From positions 1 to 41,370 of the forward strand of contig NZ_JABIOQ010000030.1 in the NCBI RefSeq assembly GCF_018698455.1: DNA of 41,370 nucleotides, read 5' to 3'. Position numbers and translations under genes: made by a program. The notes beneath the pieces are model-generated. The model had not been told where the DNA came from and made no database searches. It saw nothing but the letters and a program-made list of their open reading frames with translations. Source of the DNA: Sulfurimonas sp. (GTDB taxonomy: Bacteria; Campylobacterota; Campylobacteria; Campylobacterales; Sulfurimonadaceae). Below are positions 1-8,519 of this stretch, piece by piece; position 1 is the first letter of the stretch, and each line of letters opens with the position of its first letter.

Positions 1-153
1 AATATCCTGCAAGACACTGATAATAGAGGTTAAATCTTCATTTCTGTTTACAATATCATCAATTTTAGCTACTTCCTCACGAATAGCAATGAAAGTTTTC
101 ATAGCAATAGCCAAAGTGAAAGTTTTAGGTGTACCTTTTTCGCTTGAAGATAC
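1..153 (-). other. open frame running off the window edge, unrecognised
   Basis: On the minus strand a reading frame is open from just after a stop at 156-154 to the window edge. The first ATG in it is at 102 and has no clear ribosome binding site. The encoded stretch is rich in I, V, E and D (for example IREEVAKIDDIVNRNEDL) and looks like real protein sequence, but I do not recognise it. It lies downstream of murJ on the same strand. It may be the start of a gene that continues outside the window, or a degraded fragment. In Campylobacter the neighbour of murJ here is cysS, which this does not resemble. Confidence 0.25.
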
Positions 154-206
154 CTAATTATAGAGCAAGTTGGCTTATTGTCTAATATGGTATGGAGTTA
201 TTAGGG

Positions 207-1613
207 CTAAATATAAAAAGCCAAAAACTCTTTAAACATGAGTAGTAAGAGAGTAAGCACTACAGCTCCGACACTTAGGTAGAGAAGTTTTTTAGAGTAG
301 AGGATGTCTTTGAAATTTGTCCATCCAAATACTCTTATGGTAAGAAAGAAACTTACAAAACCACCCGTAGTACTAGCAAGGGCTAAACCACTTACTCCCA
401 TAGGTGAGATAAGAAAGAGTGCAATAATGATGTAGGTTCCAAGAGAGTAGGTTGCTATTTTGGCAGCCTTACCTTGCATCTCTTTTGCATAGAGCCATAG
501 AACAAAGAGCTTTTGAAGCCCAAAGGGTAAGAGTCCTAGCATGTACATTTGTAGTACTGCTGTTGTGTTAGCTGTGTCAGTAGCATTAAATGCACCGCGT
601 TCAAAAAGAAGCCATGTTATTTCTCTTGAGAGGACTATGCCTCCTATGGTACTAGCCGTAAGTAAAAATGTTAAAAACCAGAAAGCTTTAGACATAAACT
701 CTTTAGCCTGCATTTCATCTTTGTTTCGTATATATCTTGCAACTCTTGGAAACAGTGCTACGGATGTTGCTATGGCAAAAAGAGCTAGAGGGAGTTGAAA
801 TATACGGTTTGCATAGTAAAGGTAAGAGATAGAACCTGTTATAAGAAATGAAGCTAAAAAAGTATCTAGGAATGCAGAAACTTGAGCTGTTGAGTTACCC
901 CACATTGCTGGAAAGAAGTTTTTTCTAAACTTTTTAGTCTCCTTTTTAATCGTAACATTTTTAAGTCGTAAGTATTTAACTCCACCATATAAAAGTTTGA
1001 AAAGCCCCATCTGTCTAATTGCTACAATGTGGGCTATGAGTTGTAAGACACCACCAATGACAACACCATAACTAAGATAATAAACTATTTGTACGTCTGT
1101 CTTATCTTGACTTAAATATAAAGCAGCAATGAGTGAAAGGTTAAGAAGTGCAGTACTAAAAGCAGTTGTTGCAAAGTGATGCTTATACTGCAACATTCCA
1201 CTAAGAAACGTCATGGAAAAAATGAGAGGAAGGTACCAAAAGTTTATGGCAACAAAAGGTGCTGCAATTTTTAGAGTCTCTTCACTAAAACCCACAGCTA
1301 TAGCTTGAGTGAAAAGTTGGGGTACTAAGTTAACCAGTAAAGTAATGAGCAATATAATGGAGAGAAAAACAAAAAAGATATTTACTGAGAAGACAGCCTT
1401 ATGAGTGCTTCTGGCAAATGCGGGGATAAAAACTTGTGTAAATGCACCCTCTGCAAAGATTCTACGAAATAAATTTGGAAGTTTAAATGCAATGAAAAAT
1501 ATATCAGTATATATACTTGCACCAAGAGTAGATGCGGTGAGTAAATCACGTATAAAGCCGAAGACTCTTGAGATTAAAATTCCAAAACTATTGGTAAATA
1601 TTGCTTTAAACAT
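207..1613 (-). CDS. murJ: MurJ (MviN) lipid II flippase
   Basis: A 468-residue multi-pass membrane protein of the MviN/MurJ family, which moves the peptidoglycan precursor lipid II across the inner membrane. The N-terminus carries the family's typical start, with SRVFGFIRDLLTASTLG at about residues 15-31 and KLPNLFRRIFAEGAF at about 44-58. Many hydrophobic segments follow, consistent with the usual 14 helices, and the length is within the family range. It is divergent from the DUF342-ruvA-ddl-murF operon, with about 100 bases between. The same arrangement is known in Campylobacter, and it groups MurJ with two other cell-wall enzymes, Ddl and MurF. Function is confident by family; nothing odd is seen. 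Confidence 0.95.
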   Translation of the reverse strand: MFKAIFTNSFGILISRVFGFIRDLLTASTLGASIYTDIFFIAFKLPNLFRRIFAEGAFTQVFIPAFARSTHKAVFSVNIFFVFLSIILLITLLVNLVPQLFTQAIAVGFSEETLKIAAPFVAINFWYLPLIFSMTFLSGMLQYKHHFATTAFSTALLNLSLIAALYLSQDKTDVQIVYYLSYGVVIGGVLQLIAHIVAIRQMGLFKLLYGGVKYLRLKNVTIKKETKKFRKNFFPAMWGNSTAQVSAFLDTFLASFLITGSISYLYYANRIFQLPLALFAIATSVALFPRVARYIRNKDEMQAKEFMSKAFWFLTFLLTASTIGGIVLSREITWLLFERGAFNATDTANTTAVLQMYMLGLLPFGLQKLFVLWLYAKEMQGKAAKIATYSLGTYIIIALFLISPMGVSGLALASTTGGFVSFFLTIRVFGWTNFKDILYSKKLLYLSVGAVVLTLLLLMFKEFLAFYI

Positions 1614-1715
1614 AGGCTTCTTTGTTGGGTTTTATTAATTTTCACACAAGTTTAACAAAGATTTGGTTAAAATAGAGCCTAAATAAACTCTATTGACAGG
1701 TATGGTAAAAAAAGC

Positions 1716-3626
1716 ATGGCAATTTTTGACTCTAAAGACGAGGATAGTTCTTCTGAAAAAGTATTTCATCCAATTGTTATTAGAACACAAAATATTACTA
1801 AAGAATTAACAAATATTGCCCAGTCAAATAAAATTCGTGTTGATACATTAGATTTTAATATTTTAGAGGTACAGACCTATACACGAGAGACTGATGAGAA
1901 GCAAGAAACCGAATGGAATCTCGTGGACAATAATAGCCTTTATGAACTCAATGATAAAACTGAAATATTAAATCCCATTTTTGAAATTAAACAAACCTAC
2001 GAAATAGAAGTATTTTCAATTGATAAAGAAAAAAAACAACTTTTTGAAAATATGAAAATAGCTATTGGTGCAAATGCAACTAAATGTAAAGTTTATTTAA
2101 GTATTGGAGCTAAATCTAGTTTAGACTTTGATAAAGATCTTAAAGAAGAATTAAAAAAAATGATCAATAAAAGAAAAGTACGTGCAGGTATTTTAATAAA
2201 TATATTTGATCAAATGCTAAATGATGTTATTTCAAAAATCGTGGATAAAACTAATATAGATAAAAAGATTGTTTTTGAGAATCAAGAGACTATTCTAATA
2301 GGAGAGGCTTATGAACCGACACTAACTATAGATGATGCTCTAATTATGCATTATGATAAAACAATTGATGTAGAAGAAGATCAAAGAATAGACTATGCAG
2401 CAAGGGGATTTATTAAGAGTGTTAAGAAAGAAGAAGTAATAATAGAGTATATTAAACCCAAAATGGGTGAGCCTGGGCGTAATTGCTGTGGCCAGTTTAT
2501 GCAACAAAATGAACCTACAATTTTAAATGAGGCATCTATTAATACAGATAATAGTATCACAAAGTTTGATGAAGAAGCAAGTATAAAGTATGTTGCTCAA
2601 GAAAGTGGATATGTGTCTCTGGCATCTGGTGTTTATTCCATAAAAAATGATATGGATATTGATAGTATAGATTTTAAAACAACAGGAAATATTACTAGTG
2701 GTATTGATTCTGATGTAAGTATTAGTGTAAAAGAAAATGATCCTGAAAAAGATGCAATTGGCATAGGAATGAGTGTTGAGGTAACCGATATAAATATAGA
2801 AGGGAATGTCGGTTCAAACGCACGTGTTATAGCAAGAACTGCTAGTATATCAGGACAAACACATGCGACTTCTATTGTTAAAGCCGATAAACTGGATATA
2901 GATGTTCATAGAGGCAAGGCTTACGGCAAAAAAATAAAGATTAGCAGACTTGAACATGGTGAAGTTGATGGAGATGAGGTAAGTATTGCTCAGGCAATGG
3001 GTGGACAGATTAAAGCTAAAGAGATTGATATAGATATTTGTAACGCACATGTTCAGGCTACAGCTTCAAAACGTATAGAAATTCATAGACTTCAGGGTAG
3101 TGAAAATACTTTTACTATTGACCCTTTAATTAAAAAAGTTACACAAGCTGACTTGAATAGAAATCAAGTCGAGATCCAAGTACTAGAATCAGAACTCTCA
3201 GATATAAAAAAAGAGCTTGTAAAATACACTAAAATGATGAAAATCGGTACTACATCATTCTTAGATATAAAAAAAAGGTTAATACGCTACAAGAAGAAAG
3301 GGGTAAAAGCACCTGCTTCATTTGTACTTAAATATAGACAGTTTGTGCAGATGCAAAAACATTATAATGAGATTCAGGCACAAAAGGTAGTAAAGGTTGA
3401 TTCACTTGCATTGAAAATGATGGCAACAGTATCTTTTCAAGATAACATTTTAGATGCCAGAGTTATAAATAGAGATGATTGGTTAGGTTATAACGAGATA
3501 CGTTTTAAGCTTGTTGATCCTCCTATCGAGTTGGTATATAAACCTGAAGAAGGTTCATCAGAAAGAGCTTTTGGTTTAGTTGAACTCAATGATGGAACAT
3601 TTGAAATACAGGCAATGGAAGAATGA
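1716..3626 (+). CDS. DUF342 / FapA-like polymerising protein
   Basis: A 636-residue soluble protein with no signal peptide. The middle and C-terminal parts match the DUF342 (FapA, 'flagellar assembly protein A') family: a segment around residues 250-262 (GEPGRNCCGQFM) is followed by a long beta-rich region with repeated I/V and D/S positions, as expected of a beta-helix. A charged stretch at about 485-510 (QVEIQVLESELSDIKKEL) is probably coiled coil. The biochemical role of the family is unclear; in relatives it is linked to flagella or polar structures. It is the first gene of the operon and overlaps ruvA by 4 bases (ATGA). A possible -10 (TAAAAT, 1668-1673) lies upstream, and the only purine-rich RBS-like site (AGG at 1698-1700) is 15 bases from the ATG. 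The out-of-frame ATG at 1702 leads nowhere. Confidence 0.8.
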   Translation: MAIFDSKDEDSSSEKVFHPIVIRTQNITKELTNIAQSNKIRVDTLDFNILEVQTYTRETDEKQETEWNLVDNNSLYELNDKTEILNPIFEIKQTYEIEVFSIDKEKKQLFENMKIAIGANATKCKVYLSIGAKSSLDFDKDLKEELKKMINKRKVRAGILINIFDQMLNDVISKIVDKTNIDKKIVFENQETILIGEAYEPTLTIDDALIMHYDKTIDVEEDQRIDYAARGFIKSVKKEEVIIEYIKPKMGEPGRNCCGQFMQQNEPTILNEASINTDNSITKFDEEASIKYVAQESGYVSLASGVYSIKNDMDIDSIDFKTTGNITSGIDSDVSISVKENDPEKDAIGIGMSVEVTDINIEGNVGSNARVIARTASISGQTHATSIVKADKLDIDVHRGKAYGKKIKISRLEHGEVDGDEVSIAQAMGGQIKAKEIDIDICNAHVQATASKRIEIHRLQGSENTFTIDPLIKKVTQADLNRNQVEIQVLESELSDIKKELVKYTKMMKIGTTSFLDIKKRLIRYKKKGVKAPASFVLKYRQFVQMQKHYNEIQAQKVVKVDSLALKMMATVSFQDNILDARVINRDDWLGYNEIRFKLVDPPIELVYKPEEGSSERAFGLVELNDGTFEIQAMEE

Positions 3627-4192
3627 TAGTTGGTCTAAGTGGTGATATAGTGTATAAAGAACCTGGATTTGTGCATATAGATGTTAGAGGGGTTGTTTAT
3701 GAAGTCTTTATATCACTTCAAACATTTTCAGCACTACCTAAAAAAGAGGTATCTATCTTTACTACTCAAATCATTCGTGAAGATGCTTCCCTTTTGTTCG
3801 GCTTTATGGACATGAGTGAAAAAAAGATGTTTGCAAGACTCATAAAAATCAATGGAGTAGGACCTAAGGTTGCAATGGCCATTTGCTCTACATATACTCC
3901 TTCTCAATTTGCAACAGTTATAACCAATAAAGATATGAATGGTGTTAAAAAAGTACCAGGAATTGGACCTAAAAGTGCAGGGCGAATCTTAGTTGAACTT
4001 AATGGTTTTGACGCGGAAATACTCACTGGAAATACTACATCTCCTTCATCACTAGCATTTACACAAGCGACAGAAGCACTAGAAGCACTAGGCTTTAAAA
4101 AAGACAAAATATCTAAGGCACTTTCTTCTTGTGATGGCGATGATACAGCCTTTCTTGTAAAAAGCGCATTGAAATTACTACAGACAGTCTAA
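3623..4192 (+). CDS. ruvA: Holliday junction DNA helicase subunit RuvA
   Basis: RuvA binds four-way DNA junctions and loads the RuvB motor during recombination repair. The 189-residue protein has the N-terminal OB-fold (1-62), two helix-hairpin-helix motifs (KINGVGPKVAMAI at 75-87 and VPGIGPKSAGRI at 111-122), a flexible acidic/serine linker (about 130-146) and the C-terminal RuvB-binding domain (EALEALGFKKDKI, 151-163). Length is normal. Its ATG overlaps the stop of the DUF342 gene (ATGA), implying coupled translation. ruvB and ruvC are not in this window. Confidence 0.97.
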   Translation: MIVGLSGDIVYKEPGFVHIDVRGVVYEVFISLQTFSALPKKEVSIFTTQIIREDASLLFGFMDMSEKKMFARLIKINGVGPKVAMAICSTYTPSQFATVITNKDMNGVKKVPGIGPKSAGRILVELNGFDAEILTGNTTSPSSLAFTQATEALEALGFKKDKISKALSSCDGDDTAFLVKSALKLLQTV

Positions 4193-4206
4193 AAAGGAAA
4201 CATATA

Positions 4207-5244
4207 TTGAAATTAACAATTTTATTTGGTGGAGCTAGTTTCGAACATGAAATTAGTATCGTTAGTGCGATAACTTTAAAGCAAAAGCTCTCACAGTTTG
4301 ATTTGAGTTTTATATTTTGTGATGGTGATCATAAATTTTATCTTATAGATGATAAAAAGATGAAAGCAACTACTTTTAGTAAGGCTGAACATAAAAATAT
4401 GCCTGAACTAACACTACGAAATGGTGCTTTTATTCAAAAGAGCATGTTTAGTTCTCGTGAACATAAAAATATTGTTTTAAACCTTATTCATGGTGCGGAT
4501 GGAGAAGATGGTAGTATCGCTTCGATGTTAGATTTCTTTTCTATAAAGTACATTGGACCACGAAGTGAAGCCTGTACATTTTCTTACGATAAACGCTATA
4601 CAAAGTACCTATGTGAAGCGATTGGTGTAAAGAGTTTAAAGTATGAAAGTTTTTATAAAAATGAGCATAAAAACATCACTCTTCCTTTTCCCATCATAGT
4701 AAAACCTGCTTCTCTTGGTAGCTCTATTGGTGTTAGTATTGTAAAAGATGAGCATGATTTGGACTATGCACTTGATACTGCATTTGAGTATGATAAACAT
4801 GTTTTAGTTGAACCTTTTATTGATGGTGTTATGGAGTATAATCTTGCTGGGTATATAGCAAATGAGAAGATGCATTTCTCTATCGTTGAAGAACCTCAAA
4901 AAGAAGAATTTTTAGATTTTGAAAAAAAGTATATGGATTTTTCAAGAAGTGAGCAGGTTTTAAAAGCTGAAATTGGTGAAGAATTAATAGTAAAATTAAA
5001 GTCAAATTTTGAGAAGATATATAGAGGTCTTTTTGAGGGTGCTTTAATACGATGTGATTTTTTTGTTATAGATGGGGAAGTTTATTTAAACGAGATAAAT
5101 CCAGTTCCTGGTTCTATGGCAAATTATCTTTTTGAAGACTTTACTCACTCTATAGAAGAACTAAGTAACTCTCTTCCACATTCAAAAAGAGTTAAAGTGA
5201 CTTATGACTATATACACTCTATATCACAAGCAAAAGGTAAATAA
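4207..5244 (+). CDS. ddl: D-alanine--D-alanine ligase
   Basis: Ddl joins two D-alanines with ATP to give the dipeptide that MurF, encoded two genes on, adds to UDP-MurNAc-tripeptide. The start codon is TTG at 4207, preceded by AAGGAAA at 4194-4200; the next in-frame Met is at about residue 53, too far in. Visible motifs are the N-terminal LFGGASFEHEISIVSA (about 5-20), HGADGEDGS for the substrate loop, PFPIIVKPASLGSSIGVS of the ATP-grasp fold, and the metal-binding C-terminal segment YLNEINPVPGSM. The length of 345 is typical of the Campylobacterota form. The hydrolase gene follows with no gap after the stop. Confidence 0.96.
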   Translation: MKLTILFGGASFEHEISIVSAITLKQKLSQFDLSFIFCDGDHKFYLIDDKKMKATTFSKAEHKNMPELTLRNGAFIQKSMFSSREHKNIVLNLIHGADGEDGSIASMLDFFSIKYIGPRSEACTFSYDKRYTKYLCEAIGVKSLKYESFYKNEHKNITLPFPIIVKPASLGSSIGVSIVKDEHDLDYALDTAFEYDKHVLVEPFIDGVMEYNLAGYIANEKMHFSIVEEPQKEEFLDFEKKYMDFSRSEQVLKAEIGEELIVKLKSNFEKIYRGLFEGALIRCDFFVIDGEVYLNEINPVPGSMANYLFEDFTHSIEELSNSLPHSKRVKVTYDYIHSISQAKGK

Positions 5245-5979
5245 ATGGCAGTAAAATCTATACAATATAAGCAATACACTTTTGATTTAAGTTATGAAAT
5301 ACTTAATCCAGATGCAAAAGTTGATTTGATTATATTGCATGGATGGGGTAGCAATAAAATGATAATGAAAAAAGCATTTTCTCCATATATGAGTGGTTTT
5401 CGCCATATATACATTGATTTACCAGGATTTGGAAAATCCACTTGTCCTATAGCTCTAAATACATCTGATGTAGCTCGTATAGTTGAACTATTAATGGGGC
5501 ATGTTAATGCAAGAAAAAGCATTATACTTGGTCACTCATTTGGCGGTAAAGTCGCTCTTTTACTTGATCCAAGATTACTTATACTAGTTGCTAGTGCAGG
5601 TATATATAGAACTAAACCACTTTCAATACAACTCAAAATTGCAGCTACTAAAGTGTTTAATTTTTTTGGACTCAAAAAATTTCGTTCACTTTTTGTCGCA
5701 CAAGATGCAAAAGAGTTAAGTCAACCAATGTATGAAACTTTTAAAAATGTTGTTAATGAAGACTTTAGTGATTTGTTTGCTAAGTACGATGGACATGCAC
5801 TTTTATGTTGGGGTGAAGATGATACTGCGACACCGCTTAGTTCAGCGCAGATAATAAACTCTCTTGTGAAAAAATCAGAGTTAAAAGTTTATAAGGGTGA
5901 TCATTTCTCATTTTTAAACAATACGCAAGATATATCTCAAAGTATTGAAGAAACTTTTTTAAAAACACTAGGAAAATAG
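5245..5979 (+). CDS. alpha/beta hydrolase, substrate unknown
   Basis: A 244-residue alpha/beta-hydrolase fold protein. It has an HGWGSN oxyanion loop (32-37), the nucleophile elbow GHSFGG with Ser98, an acid residue in GEDDTATP (Asp192 or Asp193), and the general-base His220 in GDHFSF, so the triad is intact. No signal peptide, so it is cytoplasmic. It sits exactly between ddl and murF with no intergenic bases, the position of the Cj0796c-type hydrolase in Campylobacter. A link with precursor metabolism is suggested by position only; the substrate cannot be told from sequence. Confidence 0.85.
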   Translation: MAVKSIQYKQYTFDLSYEILNPDAKVDLIILHGWGSNKMIMKKAFSPYMSGFRHIYIDLPGFGKSTCPIALNTSDVARIVELLMGHVNARKSIILGHSFGGKVALLLDPRLLILVASAGIYRTKPLSIQLKIAATKVFNFFGLKKFRSLFVAQDAKELSQPMYETFKNVVNEDFSDLFAKYDGHALLCWGEDDTATPLSSAQIINSLVKKSELKVYKGDHFSFLNNTQDISQSIEETFLKTLGK

Positions 5980-7428
5980 ATGCAAGAATATGAAATCCTT
6001 CTTTCGTTAGTAGTTAATGCTCTTTTTGTGACACTTTTAGGTTGGTATCTCATTACAAACCTTCAATGGTACAACTACTCTTTATCTCGTGTGATTCTTA
6101 AACACCATAAAGCACGATGGCATGTATTTTATTTTATTATTCCTTTTATTGCTTACCATACGACAGGAAAGTTCTTTCCTATTTTCTTTTTCTTTGGAGT
6201 TTTACCTTCTATTTTACTTTGGCACAAAAACTTAGATAAAAAGCTTGTTCTTACATGGAGAGTTAAACGTTTTCTCATTCTCCTTATAAGTCTTACACTT
6301 TTTCAAGATGTTTTATGTACTTTAAAAGATGCTTGTGCAGTTTATGGTGTTTTTATGCCTTTAGTTATTGCATACATTGGTTCTACAATAATAGAAAAGT
6401 TTCTTTTCATGACTTATAAAAAAGAAGCAAAAAATAAGTTAAAAGCTCTCACAGAGTTACAAATAGTATGTATCACTGGTAGTTATGGAAAAACAAGTAT
6501 AAAAAACTTTGTGGCTCAAATACTTAGTAAAAAGTTTAAAACATATGCAACTCCAAGAAGTATAAATACTCTTGGTGGAATCATGGGTGATATAAATAAT
6601 AGTCTCCCAGAAGATACTCAAGTATATGTATGTGAAGCAGGAGCAAGACAAAGAGGTGACATATATGAAATCACAACTTTCTTAGAACCTCAAAGAGTTG
6701 TTGTCGGAAAAGTTGGAGCAGCTCATATAGAGTACTTTAAAACTTTAGAGAACATCAAGGCCACAAAACTAGAGATAATGCAGTCACCACGTTTAGAAGA
6801 GGCTTTTATACATACTTCAGTAACAGATGAACCACACGATAAGGTGAAATTCTTTGGGAATGAGATTAGCGATATAAATGCGACTCTTAATGGAACAGAC
6901 TTTAAGATAGAACTCGATGGACAAAAGCTTTCATTACATACAGATGTATTAGGTGAGTTCCAAACTATGAACATAGCTGTTGCTGTACATATAGCAAATA
7001 GTGTTGGCATGAGTTATGAAGAAATAGTAAATGCAGTCAAAGAACTTGAACCAGTTGAACATAGACTTCAAATGATAAAAGCTGGTGGAAAACTTATACT
7101 AGACGATGGTTACAATGGCAATATAGATGGTATGCTTGAGGGTGTACGTTTATGTTCGCTGCATGAAACTGGCAAAAAAGTAATCGTTACCCCTGGACTT
7201 GTTGAGAGCAGTGATGAGCTAAACCTAAAACTTATAAATGCGATAAATGAAGTTTTTGACATAGTAATAGTTACTGGTTCTTTAAACGCGAGTCTATTTG
7301 ATAAAAACTTAGATGTTAAAAATAAAATAATGTTAGCGGATAAAACAGAACTTACTACAGTTTTAGCTAACCAAACTAAGGCAGGGGATGTCATACTTTT
7401 TGCTAATGATGCTCCGAACTTTATATAA
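5980..7428 (+). CDS. murF: MurF ligase with N-terminal membrane domain
   Basis: MurF adds D-Ala-D-Ala to UDP-MurNAc-tripeptide, the last cytoplasmic step of the peptidoglycan precursor. Residues 1-145 are strongly hydrophobic with about four membrane segments, an extension I associate with Campylobacterota MurF and not with the E. coli enzyme. The Mur-ligase P-loop is ITGSYGKTS (165-173). The central domain (CEAGARQRGDI, KVGAAHIEYF) and the C-terminal domain (EHRLQMI, LDDGYNGNIDGM) are both present. It directly abuts the hydrolase gene. The membrane domain suggests that precursor synthesis is held at the inner membrane near MraY and MurJ. Confidence 0.93.
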   Translation: MQEYEILLSLVVNALFVTLLGWYLITNLQWYNYSLSRVILKHHKARWHVFYFIIPFIAYHTTGKFFPIFFFFGVLPSILLWHKNLDKKLVLTWRVKRFLILLISLTLFQDVLCTLKDACAVYGVFMPLVIAYIGSTIIEKFLFMTYKKEAKNKLKALTELQIVCITGSYGKTSIKNFVAQILSKKFKTYATPRSINTLGGIMGDINNSLPEDTQVYVCEAGARQRGDIYEITTFLEPQRVVVGKVGAAHIEYFKTLENIKATKLEIMQSPRLEEAFIHTSVTDEPHDKVKFFGNEISDINATLNGTDFKIELDGQKLSLHTDVLGEFQTMNIAVAVHIANSVGMSYEEIVNAVKELEPVEHRLQMIKAGGKLILDDGYNGNIDGMLEGVRLCSLHETGKKVIVTPGLVESSDELNLKLINAINEVFDIVIVTGSLNASLFDKNLDVKNKIMLADKTELTTVLANQTKAGDVILFANDAPNFI

Positions 7429-7446
7429 ATAAAAGGGGATAAAAGT

Positions 7447-8010
7447 ATGAAAAATTTAAAAGTTCTAATGGCAATGAGCATTGTGTTTGTCATGTTTTCT
7501 GGTTTCTGGTCAGGAGAGACTCCTGCAGAATTAATTAAAGAAAGGGAAATTGAAAATGCAGAGACATTAAAGCTTCTCTATAAACACACTCCAAAAGCAA
7601 AAATATTAGTAGAATCATCTTATGGTTATGCCACTTTTACTAATGTTGGACTATACTTACCAGCTATAAGTATAGAAGGTGGATCAGGATTGGCTCACAA
7701 CAATAAGAGTGGCAAAGATATATATATGAATATGGGTTCTGCTGGAATAGGCTTTGGCCTTGGAATAAAAGATTTTCGAGCAATTTTTATTTTTAAAAAT
7801 AAACAAGTGTTTGATAGCTTTGTAGAAGAAGGATGGGAAGCAAATGCACAAGCTGATGCTGCTGCAAAGTCCGGGGAAAAAGGAGGAGCTTTAAATGCGG
7901 CAGTAACCGTTGCTCCAGGGATAAAACTGTATAGAATAACGGTAAATGGTTTAGCTGTTCAAGTTAACATACAAGGAACAAAATACTGGAAAGATGGAGA
8001 TCTTAACTAG
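7447..8010 (+). CDS. secreted SYLF (YSC84-like) lipid-binding domain protein
   Basis: A 187-residue protein with a signal peptide (about 1-20: basic start, then hydrophobic MSIVFVMFSGF) and a SYLF/YSC84 domain over the rest. Recognisable parts are AKILVESSYGYATFTNVG (about 51-68), the glycine-rich core MGSAGIGFGLGIKDFRAIFI (about 96-115) and the C-terminal KLYRITVNGLAVQ. SYLF domains bind phosphoinositides in eukaryotes; the bacterial role is unclear and probably envelope-related. Strong RBS (AAAAGGGGATAAAAGT) before the ATG. It is 18 bases after murF and just before the TRAP subunits, so it is likely co-transcribed with both. Confidence 0.82.
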   Translation: MKNLKVLMAMSIVFVMFSGFWSGETPAELIKEREIENAETLKLLYKHTPKAKILVESSYGYATFTNVGLYLPAISIEGGSGLAHNNKSGKDIYMNMGSAGIGFGLGIKDFRAIFIFKNKQVFDSFVEEGWEANAQADAAAKSGEKGGALNAAVTVAPGIKLYRITVNGLAVQVNIQGTKYWKDGDLN

Positions 8011-8030
8011 ACTATGTTGGATGCAACTTA

Positions 8031-8519
8031 TTGAGTAACTTTATTAGTTTAATTGTCAGGTATATTTCATATCTGACAGCATTCACTCTAGTTCTATTGG
8101 TGGCATTAATAATCTTTGATGCAACTAATCGTTATCTGTTCTCCTCAGGTTCAACAGCACTTCAAGAGTTAGAATGGCATTTTTTTGATGTTGTTATGCT
8201 TCTTAGTCTTGCTTACACTTTAAAACATAATGCTCATGTTAGAGTAGATATTTTTTATGATAACTTCTCTTTAAAAACACAGACTCTTATCAACATACTC
8301 TCAGTTGTTTTTTTCATACTCCCATTCTCATTTTTAATCGTTTATATTAGTATAGGTTTTGTGGAATTGAGTTTTATTCAAAATGAAATGTCATCAGACC
8401 CGGGAGGTCTCTCATACCGATGGATAGTGAAATCTCTTATGCCTCTCTCATTTATCTTTTTATCTCTGCAGGCTTTTAAAATACTGGTAATTGAAGTAAA
8501 AAAATGGAGGTCACTATGA
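8031..8519 (+). CDS. dctQ: TRAP transporter small permease (DctQ family)
   Basis: A 162-residue membrane protein with four hydrophobic segments and the DctQ-type signature (DATNRYLFSSGSTALQELEW in the first third; HNAHVRVDIFYD in the middle). It is the small subunit of a tripartite ATP-independent periplasmic transporter for organic acids or related anions. The start is TTG at 8031; the earlier ATGs are in frames that stop at once, and GGA at 8018-8020 is the only nearby RBS-like sequence. The end overlaps dctM by 4 bases. No gene for the periplasmic binding subunit (DctP) is adjacent. Confidence 0.85.
   Translation: MSNFISLIVRYISYLTAFTLVLLVALIIFDATNRYLFSSGSTALQELEWHFFDVVMLLSLAYTLKHNAHVRVDIFYDNFSLKTQTLINILSVVFFILPFSFLIVYISIGFVELSFIQNEMSSDPGGLSYRWIVKSLMPLSFIFLSLQAFKILVIEVKKWRSL

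Noticed and set aside
1702-1716. Alternative start of the DUF342 gene at the ATG at 1702
   Set aside because: That ATG is in a different frame, which does not encode the family's sequence.
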